Source: Lacisediminihabitans sp.
GTDB lineage: Bacteria; Actinomycetota; Actinomycetes; Actinomycetales; Microbacteriaceae
DNA: 32,631 nucleotides
Direction of reading: 5' to 3'
NCBI GenBank assembly: GCA_025362355.1
Contig: JANYGT010000013.1
Location: 1 to 32,631 of the forward strand
Shown: one piece after another, positions 14,136 to 20,723 of the stretch
How the letters are laid out: each line of letters begins with the position of its first letter
Numbering within the stretch: the stretch's first letter is position 1
Made by a program: the position numbers and the translations under genes
Notes under the pieces: generated by a model
The model's input: only the letters and a program-made list of their open reading frames with translations
The model's database searches: none
Told to the model about the DNA's origin: nothing

Positions 14136-14765
14136 ATGTCGAACGCTCACGAAACCCACCCGGCCGAGCGGTGGGGCGCCGAACTCGCCACCGCGCGCCT
14201 CGCCGTGATCGCGCTGCATGGTCGCGGCCAGCCCCCGAGCATCATGCGCGCGATCGCCGAGCGCATCGACCTGCCGGATGTCGCGTGGCGCGCGCCCGTC
14301 GCCGACGACTCGACCTGGTATCCGTTCCCGTTCACCGCGCCGATCGAGTCGAACCAGCCGTGGCTCGACGACGCCCTCGCGGTCATCGAGCGGGAGGTCC
14401 GGCACCTGTCGGAAGTCGGTTTCGATGCCGACCGGGTGGTGCTACTCGGCTTCTCGCAGGGCGCGTGCCTCGCAACGCACTCGGCCATCACGTCACCGCG
14501 TGACTATCGAGCGCTCATGTCCTTCACCGGCGGATTCATCGGCGCTCCCGGTACGACGCCGCTCGGCGGGGGCCGATTCGACAGCGTGAAAACCCTGCTG
14601 TCAACGGCTGCCGAGGATTCCTGGGTGCCGCTCTGGAGGGTCGAGGAGACCGCCCGACTTCTCGAGGACCTGGGGGCGGATGTCGACTTCCGCGTGCATC
14701 CGGGATCCGCGCACGAGGTCACCGACGACGAGATCGAGGCCGCGCGGGCTCTGCTCGTCGGCTGA
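14136..14765 (+). CDS. Alpha/beta-hydrolase, MhqD-like carboxylesterase/phospholipase
   Basis: A 209-residue serine hydrolase of the YpfH/MhqD type. The oxyanion segment is VIALHGRGQ (about residues 24-32). The nucleophile elbow is LLGFSQGACLA (about 103-113, Ser in GFSQG). The acid is the Asp in AAEDSWVPL, and the base is His in GSAHEVTDDE. The length fits this compact cytosolic family. AGGAG lies about 9 bases before the ATG. It is divergent from the MhqO-like dioxygenase, recalling the co-regulated mhqED and mhqNOP operons of Bacillus. Its last 47 bp overlap the 3' end of the oppositely directed rhomboid gene. Confidence 0.9.
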   Translation: MSNAHETHPAERWGAELATARLAVIALHGRGQPPSIMRAIAERIDLPDVAWRAPVADDSTWYPFPFTAPIESNQPWLDDALAVIEREVRHLSEVGFDADRVVLLGFSQGACLATHSAITSPRDYRALMSFTGGFIGAPGTTPLGGGRFDSVKTLLSTAAEDSWVPLWRVEETARLLEDLGADVDFRVHPGSAHEVTDDEIEAARALLVG

Positions 14766-15480
14766 GAGCCGCGTTCGACACCTGTGTCGCCACGAGGCCG
14801 ACGATCAGCCCGATCGCCAGCCCGAAGCCATGGCCGTCTCGTTCGGCGCACAGCACCACGGTTGCCGCAGTGACGACGACGAGAAGACTCACAGCGGCGG
14901 CCCGGGGGCTCCGAGTGAGTCGCACACTAGTGAGGAGGCCGGTGAAAACCGAGCCGACGATGACCGCGATGGCTAGCGGAAGCAGGTCGATGGCGGCCAG
15001 GTAGACCGCGAAGAATACCGAATAGGCGAACGGTACGACGGGGAGGGTCTCCGCCGGAGATCGCCGAAACGAGAGAACCGTCAACAGTCCGACGAATCCG
15101 GCGACGGAGTCCGAGGTGCCCGCATCCACGAGGCTCGGCTGCAGTATTCCGAGCAGTACCGCCGAGCCGACCCCCGCCGCGAGGAACGTGAGGAGCACGA
15201 CGGCGCGGCGCATCCGAAGCTCGACGACAGCGCAGAGAAGCGCGAGGCCGAAGACGTTGAACAGGAATTGGCTCCAGCCGTGCTTCTGCACGAACAGCTG
15301 CGTCAGCAGGCGCCACCACTGGCCCTGCAGGATCAGCGTCGGGTTGCGTTCGAGCAACGCTTCGAACGCCGGCCAGAACAGCCCGGCGAGGCTCACCACC
15401 ACGACGAGCGCGACGAGCGCGGTCGTGACCGGCACGCGGCCCAGGCGTGCTCGGAGGGTCGGCATCAGCAGGGCAGCCAT
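14719..15480 (-). CDS. Rhomboid-family intramembrane protease with altered motifs
   Basis: A 253-residue membrane protein with about six helices. After the first helix comes QGQWWRLLTQLFVQ, the rhomboid WR motif. QFLFNVFGL (71-79) fits the HxxxN oxyanion motif with the His replaced by Gln71 and Asn75 kept. GTSDSVAGFVG (121-131) aligns with GxSGxxxxxxG, keeping Ser123 but changing the following Gly to Asp. HGFGLAIG (217-224) matches the HxxGxxxG helix of the catalytic His. So the Ser/His dyad appears present with unusual neighbours. GAGGAG lies about 11 bases before the ATG. The basic tail is encoded by bases overlapping the esterase gene. Confidence 0.8.
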   Translation of the reverse strand: MAALLMPTLRARLGRVPVTTALVALVVVVSLAGLFWPAFEALLERNPTLILQGQWWRLLTQLFVQKHGWSQFLFNVFGLALLCAVVELRMRRAVVLLTFLAAGVGSAVLLGILQPSLVDAGTSDSVAGFVGLLTVLSFRRSPAETLPVVPFAYSVFFAVYLAAIDLLPLAIAVIVGSVFTGLLTSVRLTRSPRAAAVSLLVVVTAATVVLCAERDGHGFGLAIGLIVGLVATQVSNAALSRRAEPARPRSRRR

Positions 15481-15647
15481 GGCTCAAGTCTCCTCGCGAT
15501 CAGCGACGGGGAACGCTGCCGAAAGTAATGACTGTCCCGTGAGGATTGTCACGACCGGCCGGCAGTGCGACTCCCGAACATGACGGATGCCCGCAATGAG
15601 GTTCTAACGCAGCCCCAATGCGCGTGGCGGAGGTCCGGTCGTCTTGG

Positions 15648-16094
15648 CTACTTCACAAATCGGATGGCCAGCGGATAGCGGTAGTACTGACCGCGGTTCG
15701 CCTTGACCGATGCGTTGATCCCGTAGATCGCTGCCACCACGCGCACGATAAGCATGAGGAAGTAGCCGATGAGGAATAGCCCGATGCCCGGCGGGGCACT
15801 TGTGGAGCCATCCGCGGCGCTTGCAAAAACCGAGAAGAAACTTGCGGACGCGAGCACCATGCCGATCCCCTGCACAATGAGCACGGTGAGCTGGAAATTC
15901 CACTCGGTGACGGTGTGCGCCCTGACGAATGGGCCGCGATCCTTGAAGAGGACGAAGAATACGAGAGCCGGCACGAATCCGAAGAAGATGCTCAGAAGGT
16001 GAGTGAGCAGCGAGTACTGCTTCTCCTCCGCCGGCCCCAACGGAAGCGCCGAAGTGGCGGGGTGTGCGTAGGGGTTGTCGGGAGCGTCGGTCAT
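15648..16094 (-). CDS. DUF4870 family membrane protein
   Basis: A 148-residue protein with the Tic20-like DUF4870 layout. A soluble N-terminus with NPYAHPA leads to EEKQYSLLTHLLSIFFGFVPALVFFVLFKDRGPFVRAHTVT. Two further membrane segments follow (about residues 68-88 and 102-125), and the end is GINASVKANRGQYYRYPLAI. Function of the family is not established. A TTG at 16106 would add four residues; the ATG at 16094 is preferred, with TTGAAT 6 bases before it as a weak leaderless -10. The 167-bp spacer to the rhomboid gene shows no further feature. Confidence 0.85.
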   Translation of the reverse strand: MTDAPDNPYAHPATSALPLGPAEEKQYSLLTHLLSIFFGFVPALVFFVLFKDRGPFVRAHTVTEWNFQLTVLIVQGIGMVLASASFFSVFASAADGSTSAPPGIGLFLIGYFLMLIVRVVAAIYGINASVKANRGQYYRYPLAIRFVK

Positions 16095-16161
16095 CCGCTC
16101 ATTCAATCAGTCGCTGACTCGCACCGGATGCCCGGGAGCACGATCATGTCGGCGGAATAAC

Positions 16162-16197
16162 GGATGCCCCGCTCGAGCGAACTCGAGCGGGGCATCC
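16162..16197 (-). terminator. Strong terminator hairpin after tRNA-Ala
   Basis: GGATGCCCCGCTCGAG (16162-16177) pairs perfectly over 16 bp with 16182-16197 around the tetraloop CGAA. It lies 7 bp beyond the 3' end of the leftward tRNA. On that strand it is followed by GTTATT, a weak T-rich tail. The symmetric stem could also stop rightward transcripts. Confidence 0.75.
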
Positions 16198-16204
16198 CGT
16201 GCTG

Positions 16205-16277
16205 TGGACCCTAGGAGATTCGAACTCCTGACCTCCTCGATGCGAACGAGGCGCGCTACCAACTGCGCCAAGGGCCC
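16205..16277 (-). tRNA. tRNA-Ala, anticodon CGC
   Basis: 73 nt on the minus strand folding into a full cloverleaf. The acceptor GGGCCCT pairs with AGGGTCC and includes the G3:U70 wobble that identifies alanine tRNAs. The D arm is GCGC / GCGC around AGTTGGTA. The anticodon arm is CCTCG-TTCGCAT-CGAGG, giving anticodon CGC (reads GCG). The T arm is AGGAG-TTCGAAT-CTCCT. The discriminator is A. CCA is not encoded. A strong terminator follows. The 91 bp upstream contain no gene and presumably the promoter; TAACGT at about 16298-16293 is a possible -10. Confidence 0.97.
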
Positions 16278-16368
16278 GCAGTGCGTAGCTACGTTATCAC
16301 TTTCGCACTGGGCGTTTCGAACCCTGCCAGGCTCGACCACCGAAAGCGGACCCGACCACCAGGGGTGC

Positions 16369-17307
16369 TCAGCTCGCGGCGGAGCGACGGCGGGCGAAGA
16401 CGGCGTCGAGGTCCGTCTTGCCGGAGTCCGCGACATCCACGAATCCCATGCGGGCGAAGCGACTCGGCGCGGCAACCGGTGAAGCGGCCGGGGCGGGGCG
16501 ACGGAAGGGAGTGACTTCGGGCTCGCTCTCGGCCCTGCGGATGCGCGCCTCCGAGTCGGCGGCGGCCTGGCGGAGTTCTGCGGCGGCATCCAGCGACAGC
16601 TCGCGGGCGCGCGCCACCTGCGGGCGCGTGTAGAGCGGCTTCGGAAGCGGAACGGGCGTCCAGCTGGAGGCGGGAACGACGAGCGGCACGTCTTGCGCCC
16701 GCGACTTCTCGGCCACGGCCACGACGGGAACCGGGCGAGCCCGCAGCCCGCGAGCGAGCTCCGCACGGGTGCGCGAGACGGAGGCCATCTGCCCGAGCAT
16801 CGCGAATGACCCGATGGCGACCGCGGTTCCGATGGCGAGCAGCATCCACGCTCCGGATGCGACCAGCTGGGCGACTCCGACGCCGTCGGTCACGAGGGAG
16901 GCGAGCAGCACGAGCGACGTGATGGCGCGGGAGCGTCGGAGTCGTCGCGACGCGATGGAGGAGGATGCGACATCCGCAGCGATCGCCGGCTGCACCTCGG
17001 CGAGGCGACGGGCGGCGGCGCGGGCGGCGGCGGCATCCTGCGCGCGGGCGACGGCCTCTGTGCGCTGGAGCTGCTCGCGCAGCACTTTCTCCTGGCGGGC
17101 GGCGCTGCGAGCGGTCGCCTCGACGCGGATGGCCTCGGGGATCTCGGCCGATTCGGCCAATACGCGCAGGGTCTGCTGCAGGCGGAGGGCATTGCGCTCG
17201 GTGGCGAGGTATTCGCGTCGACGCAGCCAGCTCGGAACGAGGTAGGCGAGCCAGAGCAGTGCGGCGAGCACGATGATGACTCCCGATCCGATTCCGTCAA
17301 CTGGCAT
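16369..17307 (-). CDS. Rv0996/GlpR-like membrane protein
   Basis: A 312-residue protein. An N-terminal helix (about 7-27, IIVLAALLWLAYLVPSWL) leads into a charged, Ala/Arg/Glu-rich segment (30-110) likely to be coiled coil. Two close membrane helices follow (about 129-149 and 152-172). The cytoplasmic C-terminal part is Pro/Ala-rich and ends FVDVADSGKTDLDAVFARRR. Position next to rimJ and galU matches Mycobacterium Rv0996, whose corynebacterial relative has been described as GlpR, the membrane receptor of the gephyrin-like division protein Glp. Assignment rests on synteny and topology, not on alignment. TACCGT lies 6 bases before the ATG, implying a leaderless message separate from rimJ (38 bp upstream). 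Confidence 0.7.
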   Translation of the reverse strand: MPVDGIGSGVIIVLAALLWLAYLVPSWLRRREYLATERNALRLQQTLRVLAESAEIPEAIRVEATARSAARQEKVLREQLQRTEAVARAQDAAAARAAARRLAEVQPAIAADVASSSIASRRLRRSRAITSLVLLASLVTDGVGVAQLVASGAWMLLAIGTAVAIGSFAMLGQMASVSRTRAELARGLRARPVPVVAVAEKSRAQDVPLVVPASSWTPVPLPKPLYTRPQVARARELSLDAAAELRQAAADSEARIRRAESEPEVTPFRRPAPAASPVAAPSRFARMGFVDVADSGKTDLDAVFARRRSAAS

Positions 17308-17313
17308 ACGCCT

Positions 17314-17319
17314 ACGGTA
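17314..17319 (-). promoter_or_regulatory. -10 element of the GlpR-like gene
   Basis: TACCGT on the minus strand, 6 bases before the ATG at 17307, no Shine-Dalgarno: leaderless pattern. The same hexamer serves the methyltransferase gene at 12861. Confidence 0.5.
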
Positions 17320-17345
17320 CGAGTCGCGACGGCCGTGCGGCCTGA

Positions 17346-18002
17346 TTAGCGCGGGTGTGTCCCGGGCTGGAGGGCTGCGATGCGCTCGGATTCCGGAACC
17401 GTGCCCGCGCCGGCCGGCACGGCGCCACTCAGCCAGCGGCGCAGCACGCCGATCGGGAGCTCCTCGGCGACGAGGGCGAAACAGAAATGGTCACGCCAGT
17501 CTCCGTTGATGTGGATGTAGCGGCGCCGAAGACCCTCGTAGCGGAAGCCGAGCTTCTCGACCACCCGGAGGCTCGCCGCATTCTCCGGTCGGATGCAGAT
17601 CTCGATGCGATGCAGCCCGACCTGGAAGTAGCCGTAGTCGCTGGCCAGCGCGACTGCGGTCGGCGTCACGTTGAGACCGGCGAAACGCTCGGAGACCCAG
17701 TATCCGATGGTCGCGGATGACAGCGACCCGTACGAGATGCTCGACACATTCAGCTGGCCGGCGAGCTCGCCGTCGTACTCGACGATGAACGGCATCCCGA
17801 GACCGGCCCGGGCATTGGACTGCAGGCTGCGGATGCTCGACCTCACGTCGAACGACATCGCGCCATGCGGATTCGTCGCCTCCCACTTGCGCAGCCAGGT
17901 GCGATTGTCGAGCAATTCCCGCTCGAGCAGTCGGGCATCCTTCAGCCGTATCGGCCGGATCGTGACCTTCCCCTCACGCATCGTCGGGATCGGGATGGCC
18001 AC
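17346..18002 (-). CDS. rimJ: RimJ-type GNAT N-acetyltransferase
   Basis: A 218-residue GCN5-related acetyltransferase. The start of the fold is VTIRPIRLKDARLLERELLDN. The segment IGYWVSERFAGLNVTPTAVALASDYGYFQVGLHRIEICIRPENAASLRVVEKLGFRYEG contains the acetyl-CoA-binding and C-terminal motifs typical of RimJ/RimL, which acetylate N-termini of ribosomal or other proteins. The GTG at 18002 begins 3 bp after the galU stop and lacks its own Shine-Dalgarno, so it is likely coupled to galU. An ATG seven codons later (17981) is the alternative. In mycobacteria moeA1 lies between galU and rimJ; here nothing does. The actual protein substrate is unknown. Confidence 0.88.
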   Translation of the reverse strand: MAIPIPTMREGKVTIRPIRLKDARLLERELLDNRTWLRKWEATNPHGAMSFDVRSSIRSLQSNARAGLGMPFIVEYDGELAGQLNVSSISYGSLSSATIGYWVSERFAGLNVTPTAVALASDYGYFQVGLHRIEICIRPENAASLRVVEKLGFRYEGLRRRYIHINGDWRDHFCFALVAEELPIGVLRRWLSGAVPAGAGTVPESERIAALQPGTHPR

Positions 18003-18005
18003 CGC

Positions 18006-18899
18006 TCAGTCCAGGGTTGCGGCGAAAGCCTTGAGCCACGGCCGGAGGTCGGGCCCGAGGTCGTCACGGTCCACCGCGAGCTGCACGATCGCCTTGATGT
18101 AGTCGAGCCGGTCACCCGTGTCGTACCGACGGCCGCGGAAGACCACCCCGTACACGCCGCCCGCGATGCTCGGGTTCGCGGCGAGGGTCTGCAGCGCATC
18201 CGTCAGCTGGATCTCTCCGCCCTTGCCGGCGGGCGTGTGCTCGAGGATGCCGAAGATCTCCGGGCGGAGGACGTAGCGTCCGATGATGGCGTAGTTCGAC
18301 TTCGCATCCTGCGTCGACGGCTTCTCGACGAGCCCGGTGATGCGAACGACATCCTCGGTCTCCGTCGCCTCGACGGTCGCGATGCCGTAGAGGTGGGTCA
18401 GCTTCGGATCGACCTCGAGCAGTGCGACGATCGTCGCATTGCGGATGCCCTGCTCCTCGATCATGCGGGACAGCAGCACATCGCGTTCGTCGATGATGTC
18501 GTCACCGAGGAGCACGGCGAACGGCTCCTCACCGACGTGCATCTTTGCTCGGAGAACGGCGTGGCCGAGTCCGAGCGGATCGCCCTGCCGCAGATAGTGC
18601 ACCTCGGCGAGATCGGTGGCGTAGTTGACCTTGCGCAGGCGCTCGATGTCGCCCTTGCGCAGCAGCGTCGACTCCAGCTCGCCGACCCGGTCGAAATGAT
18701 TCTCGAGGGCGCTCTTGTTGCGCCCGGTGATCATCAGCACATCGGTGAGTCCGGCCGCGACGGCCTCCTCGACCACGTACTGGATCGCCGGCTTGTCGAC
18801 GACGGGCAGCATCTCTTTCGGCATCGCCTTCGTCGCCGGCAGGAATCGGGTGCCCAATCCAGCCGCGGGGATGACTGCCTTGGTGATGTGAAATGCCAT
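18006..18899 (-). CDS. galU: UTP-glucose-1-phosphate uridylyltransferase
   Basis: A 297-residue GalU. The nucleotide-binding loop AAGLGTRFLPATKAMPKEMLP is at about residues 11-31. VVDKPAIQYVVEEAVAAG follows, with GDD at the metal site (LLGDDIID), VEKP (LVEKPSTQ) and the late KAIVQLAVDR helix. It makes UDP-glucose from UTP and glucose-1-phosphate for cell-wall and glycolipid sugars. The open frame runs to 18941, but the fold begins at the ATG at 18899, which has TAACCT 7 bases upstream and no Shine-Dalgarno, so a leaderless start is likely. It is divergent from 5-FCL with only 64 bp between the start codons. Confidence 0.96.
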   Translation of the reverse strand: MAFHITKAVIPAAGLGTRFLPATKAMPKEMLPVVDKPAIQYVVEEAVAAGLTDVLMITGRNKSALENHFDRVGELESTLLRKGDIERLRKVNYATDLAEVHYLRQGDPLGLGHAVLRAKMHVGEEPFAVLLGDDIIDERDVLLSRMIEEQGIRNATIVALLEVDPKLTHLYGIATVEATETEDVVRITGLVEKPSTQDAKSNYAIIGRYVLRPEIFGILEHTPAGKGGEIQLTDALQTLAANPSIAGGVYGVVFRGRRYDTGDRLDYIKAIVQLAVDRDDLGPDLRPWLKAFAATLD

Positions 18900-18906
18900 A
18901 GGCACA

Positions 18907-18912
18907 AGGTTA
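18907..18912 (-). promoter_or_regulatory. -10 element of galU
   Basis: TAACCT on the minus strand, 7 bases before the ATG at 18899; leaderless pattern. Confidence 0.5.
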
Positions 18913-18951
18913 TCCGGTAGCCGGGGCCAAATTCCGCGCAATCCGCCAGCC

Positions 18952-18957
18952 TAGGAT
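18952..18957 (+). promoter_or_regulatory. -10 element of the 5-FCL gene
   Basis: TAGGAT ends 6 bases before the ATG at 18964. The earlier ATG at 18958 abuts the hexamer and would lie upstream of the expected transcription start, so 18964 is chosen. Confidence 0.5.
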
Positions 18958-18963
18958 ATGAGA

Positions 18964-19542
18964 ATGAGCGTGGACCTGAGCCACCAGAAGCGCGCACTCC
19001 GGGCCGAGCTCCGCGAGCGGCGGCGCACCATGACCACCACCGAGCGCGAGCACAGCACGTCGCTCGTGTGCGCGCACCTGCGCGACCTCGTGACGGGGCT
19101 CGACGCTCGCGTCATCGCGGCGTACCTTCCGGCCAATGACGAGCCGAACATCCGTCCGTTCCTCAACTGGGCCGACGCGCAGGGCATCCGCGTTCTCTAT
19201 CCGATCTCCCGCGACGACGGCCTTCTCGACTGGACGGTCGGCGACGGCGATTCGGAACGCGAGGGGCTGTTCGGGATGCCGGAGCCCATCGGCGAACTCC
19301 TCGCCCCGAACGCGATCGACGACGTCGACCTGATCATCGTGCCCGCGGCATCCGTCGACCGCACCGGGATGCGCATGGGCTGGGGGCGCGGATACTTCGA
19401 CCGCACGCTCGGATCGATGGAGAAGTGTCCGCCGGTCTATGCTGTGATCTTCGACAGGGAGTTGGTCGATACCGTGCCGACGGAGGTACACGACCGCGGA
19501 GTTGACGGCGTCGTGACGCCGAGCGCCATCGTCGACTTCTGA
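18964..19542 (+). CDS. 5-formyltetrahydrofolate cyclo-ligase
   Basis: A 192-residue 5-FCL (methenyltetrahydrofolate synthetase). It converts 5-formyl-THF to 5,10-methenyl-THF with ATP. An N-terminal basic helix (HQKRALRAELRERRRTM) supplies phosphate contacts, IAAYLPANDEPN carries the substrate loop, and the C-terminal MGWGRGYFDRTL is the family signature for nucleotide binding. VDLIIVPAASVDRTGMRMG precedes it. Normal length. The product is cytosolic and belongs to one-carbon metabolism. The gene is divergent from galU and is followed after 25 bp by the FmdB-type gene, the same arrangement as Rv0992c-Rv0991c in Mycobacterium. Confidence 0.94.
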   Translation: MSVDLSHQKRALRAELRERRRTMTTTEREHSTSLVCAHLRDLVTGLDARVIAAYLPANDEPNIRPFLNWADAQGIRVLYPISRDDGLLDWTVGDGDSEREGLFGMPEPIGELLAPNAIDDVDLIIVPAASVDRTGMRMGWGRGYFDRTLGSMEKCPPVYAVIFDRELVDTVPTEVHDRGVDGVVTPSAIVDF

Positions 19543-19567
19543 TCCCCACCCAATCGCAAGGACGCCC

Positions 19568-19930
19568 GTGCCCACCTATTCCTATCGCTGCGCGAGCTGC
19601 GATTACGCCTTCGACCAGTACCAGGCGTTCACGGATGACACCCTCACGGTCTGCCCGAACTGTGGCGAACCGCAGCTGCGCAAGGTCTTCAATTCGATCG
19701 GCGTGAGCTTCACCGGGTCGGGCTTCTATCGCAACGACAGTCGCGCCGCCGCTTCTTCTACTTCTTCCTCGGATGCTTCGTCCTCCCCCAAGTCGGACTC
19801 CGCGTCGCCGGCCAAATCCGAGTCGAAGACAGACGGCGCGTCCGCCCCGAAGAAGTCCGAATCGAAGCCGGCCACCCCGTCGAAGCCCTCGAGTGGGTCC
19901 TCCGGCGGGTCGTCGGGTTCCGGTTCGTAG
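19568..19930 (+). CDS. FmdB-type zinc-ribbon protein
   Basis: A 120-residue protein starting with GTG, preceded by AAGGAC. The first 60 residues form the FmdB/CxxC_CXXC_SSSS zinc ribbon: MPTYSYRC with C8 and C11, VCPNC with C29 and C32, then LRKVFNSIGVSFTGSGFYRND. The remaining 60 residues are a low-complexity Ser/Lys/Ala/Pro tail, probably disordered. The mycobacterial counterpart Rv0991c has been described as a redox-regulated chaperone; transfer of that role is an inference. It is the second gene after 5-FCL, followed after 70 bp by mscL. Confidence 0.9.
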   Translation: MPTYSYRCASCDYAFDQYQAFTDDTLTVCPNCGEPQLRKVFNSIGVSFTGSGFYRNDSRAAASSTSSSDASSSPKSDSASPAKSESKTDGASAPKKSESKPATPSKPSSGSSGGSSGSGS

Positions 19931-20000
19931 TCACTCTTCGGTAGTCTCGCCAGCAGTCGTGTCGCTCCCCCGCGACGCGAATCGGCAGCGAGGAGACAGC

Positions 20001-20483
20001 ATGCTCAAGGGATTCAGGGAGTTCATCCTCCGCGGTAACGTCATCGATCTCGCGGTCGGTATCATCATCGGCGCCGCGTTCACCGCGATCGTGACCGCCC
20101 TCGTCACGGGCATCTTCAACCCGCTCATCGGGCTGCTGTTCCATGCATCGGACCTCAAGGGGGCTCTGGAAGTCAAGATCCCCTCGCCGGGTAGTAAGAA
20201 GCCGGCGGTCATCCAGTTCGGGTTGGTCATCGCGGCGGTCATCCAGTTCCTGATCGTCGCCGCAGTGGTCTACTTCGCGCTCGTGATGCCGATCAACCAC
20301 CTCAGCAAGATCGCGTTCGCGAAGTCGAAGAAAGCCGCGGAGGCCACCCCGGCCGATGTTCCGCCGACCGAGACCGAGCTGCTCATCCAGATCCGCGATC
20401 TGCTCGCCGGCACGCCGTCACCCGAGGGCGATCACGTGCTGCCCACTACTGCGACCACGTCGGGCGCGCACGCCGCCGGGTAA
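20001..20483 (+). CDS. mscL: Large-conductance mechanosensitive channel
   Basis: A 160-residue MscL. The amphipathic N-terminus MLKGFREFILRGNVIDLAVG leads into TM1 with IIIGAAFTAIVTALVTGIFNPLIGL, the pore-lining Gly/Ala pattern. A periplasmic loop follows (about residues 52-70), then TM2 FGLVIAAVIQFLIVAAVVYFALVMPINHL and the cytoplasmic helix PTETELLIQIRDLL. The C-terminal extension is somewhat longer than in E. coli. Pentamers open under membrane tension and release solutes after osmotic downshock. GAGGAGAC lies 4-11 bases before the ATG. A longer frame exists upstream but overlaps the FmdB tail and shows no MscL features. Confidence 0.95.
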   Translation: MLKGFREFILRGNVIDLAVGIIIGAAFTAIVTALVTGIFNPLIGLLFHASDLKGALEVKIPSPGSKKPAVIQFGLVIAAVIQFLIVAAVVYFALVMPINHLSKIAFAKSKKAAEATPADVPPTETELLIQIRDLLAGTPSPEGDHVLPTTATTSGAHAAG

Positions 20484-20511
20484 CGCGGGCCGCCGAGTTG
20501 AGAGGGTGCGC

Positions 20512-20721
20512 TCAGCCCCAGTGCGGCGGCTTGTCGGCCCTCAGGCGGTCGTCGTTCTCGTTCTCGGCGTGACGCGGAGGCTCGGCCTGAGGCGAGGGAT
20601 CCGACCCGACGACCGGCCTCGTCGTCACCCGACGATTCGGGCGCCGGGGTTCGACCTCGGCGCGATGCCTCGGAGCAAGACCCCCGGACGAGGAGCCGGG
20701 CGAGTCCGGCTGGTCTGCCAT
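20512..20721 (-). CDS. Small hydrophilic protein coupled to the helicase-like gene
   Basis: A 69-residue protein, MADQPDSPGSSSGGLAP at the start and DDRLRADKPPHWG at the end. It is rich in Pro, Arg, Asp and Glu and probably disordered, except for the short acidic/basic C-terminal motif. The ATG lies 2 bases after the stop of the giant upstream gene, and its Shine-Dalgarno GAGGT overlaps that stop codon, so translation must be coupled. A conserved-looking DKPPHW(G) ending is something I associate with small actinobacterial proteins of unknown role. It is a real-gene candidate because start, coupling and composition agree. Confidence 0.65.
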   Translation of the reverse strand: MADQPDSPGSSSGGLAPRHRAEVEPRRPNRRVTTRPVVGSDPSPQAEPPRHAENENDDRLRADKPPHWG

Positions 20722-20723
20722 AG

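Noticed and set aside
20001-20483. A longer MscL frame starting at 19773
   Set aside because: The extra N-terminus overlaps the FmdB tail in another frame; the ATG at 20001 has a strong Shine-Dalgarno and begins the MscL fold.
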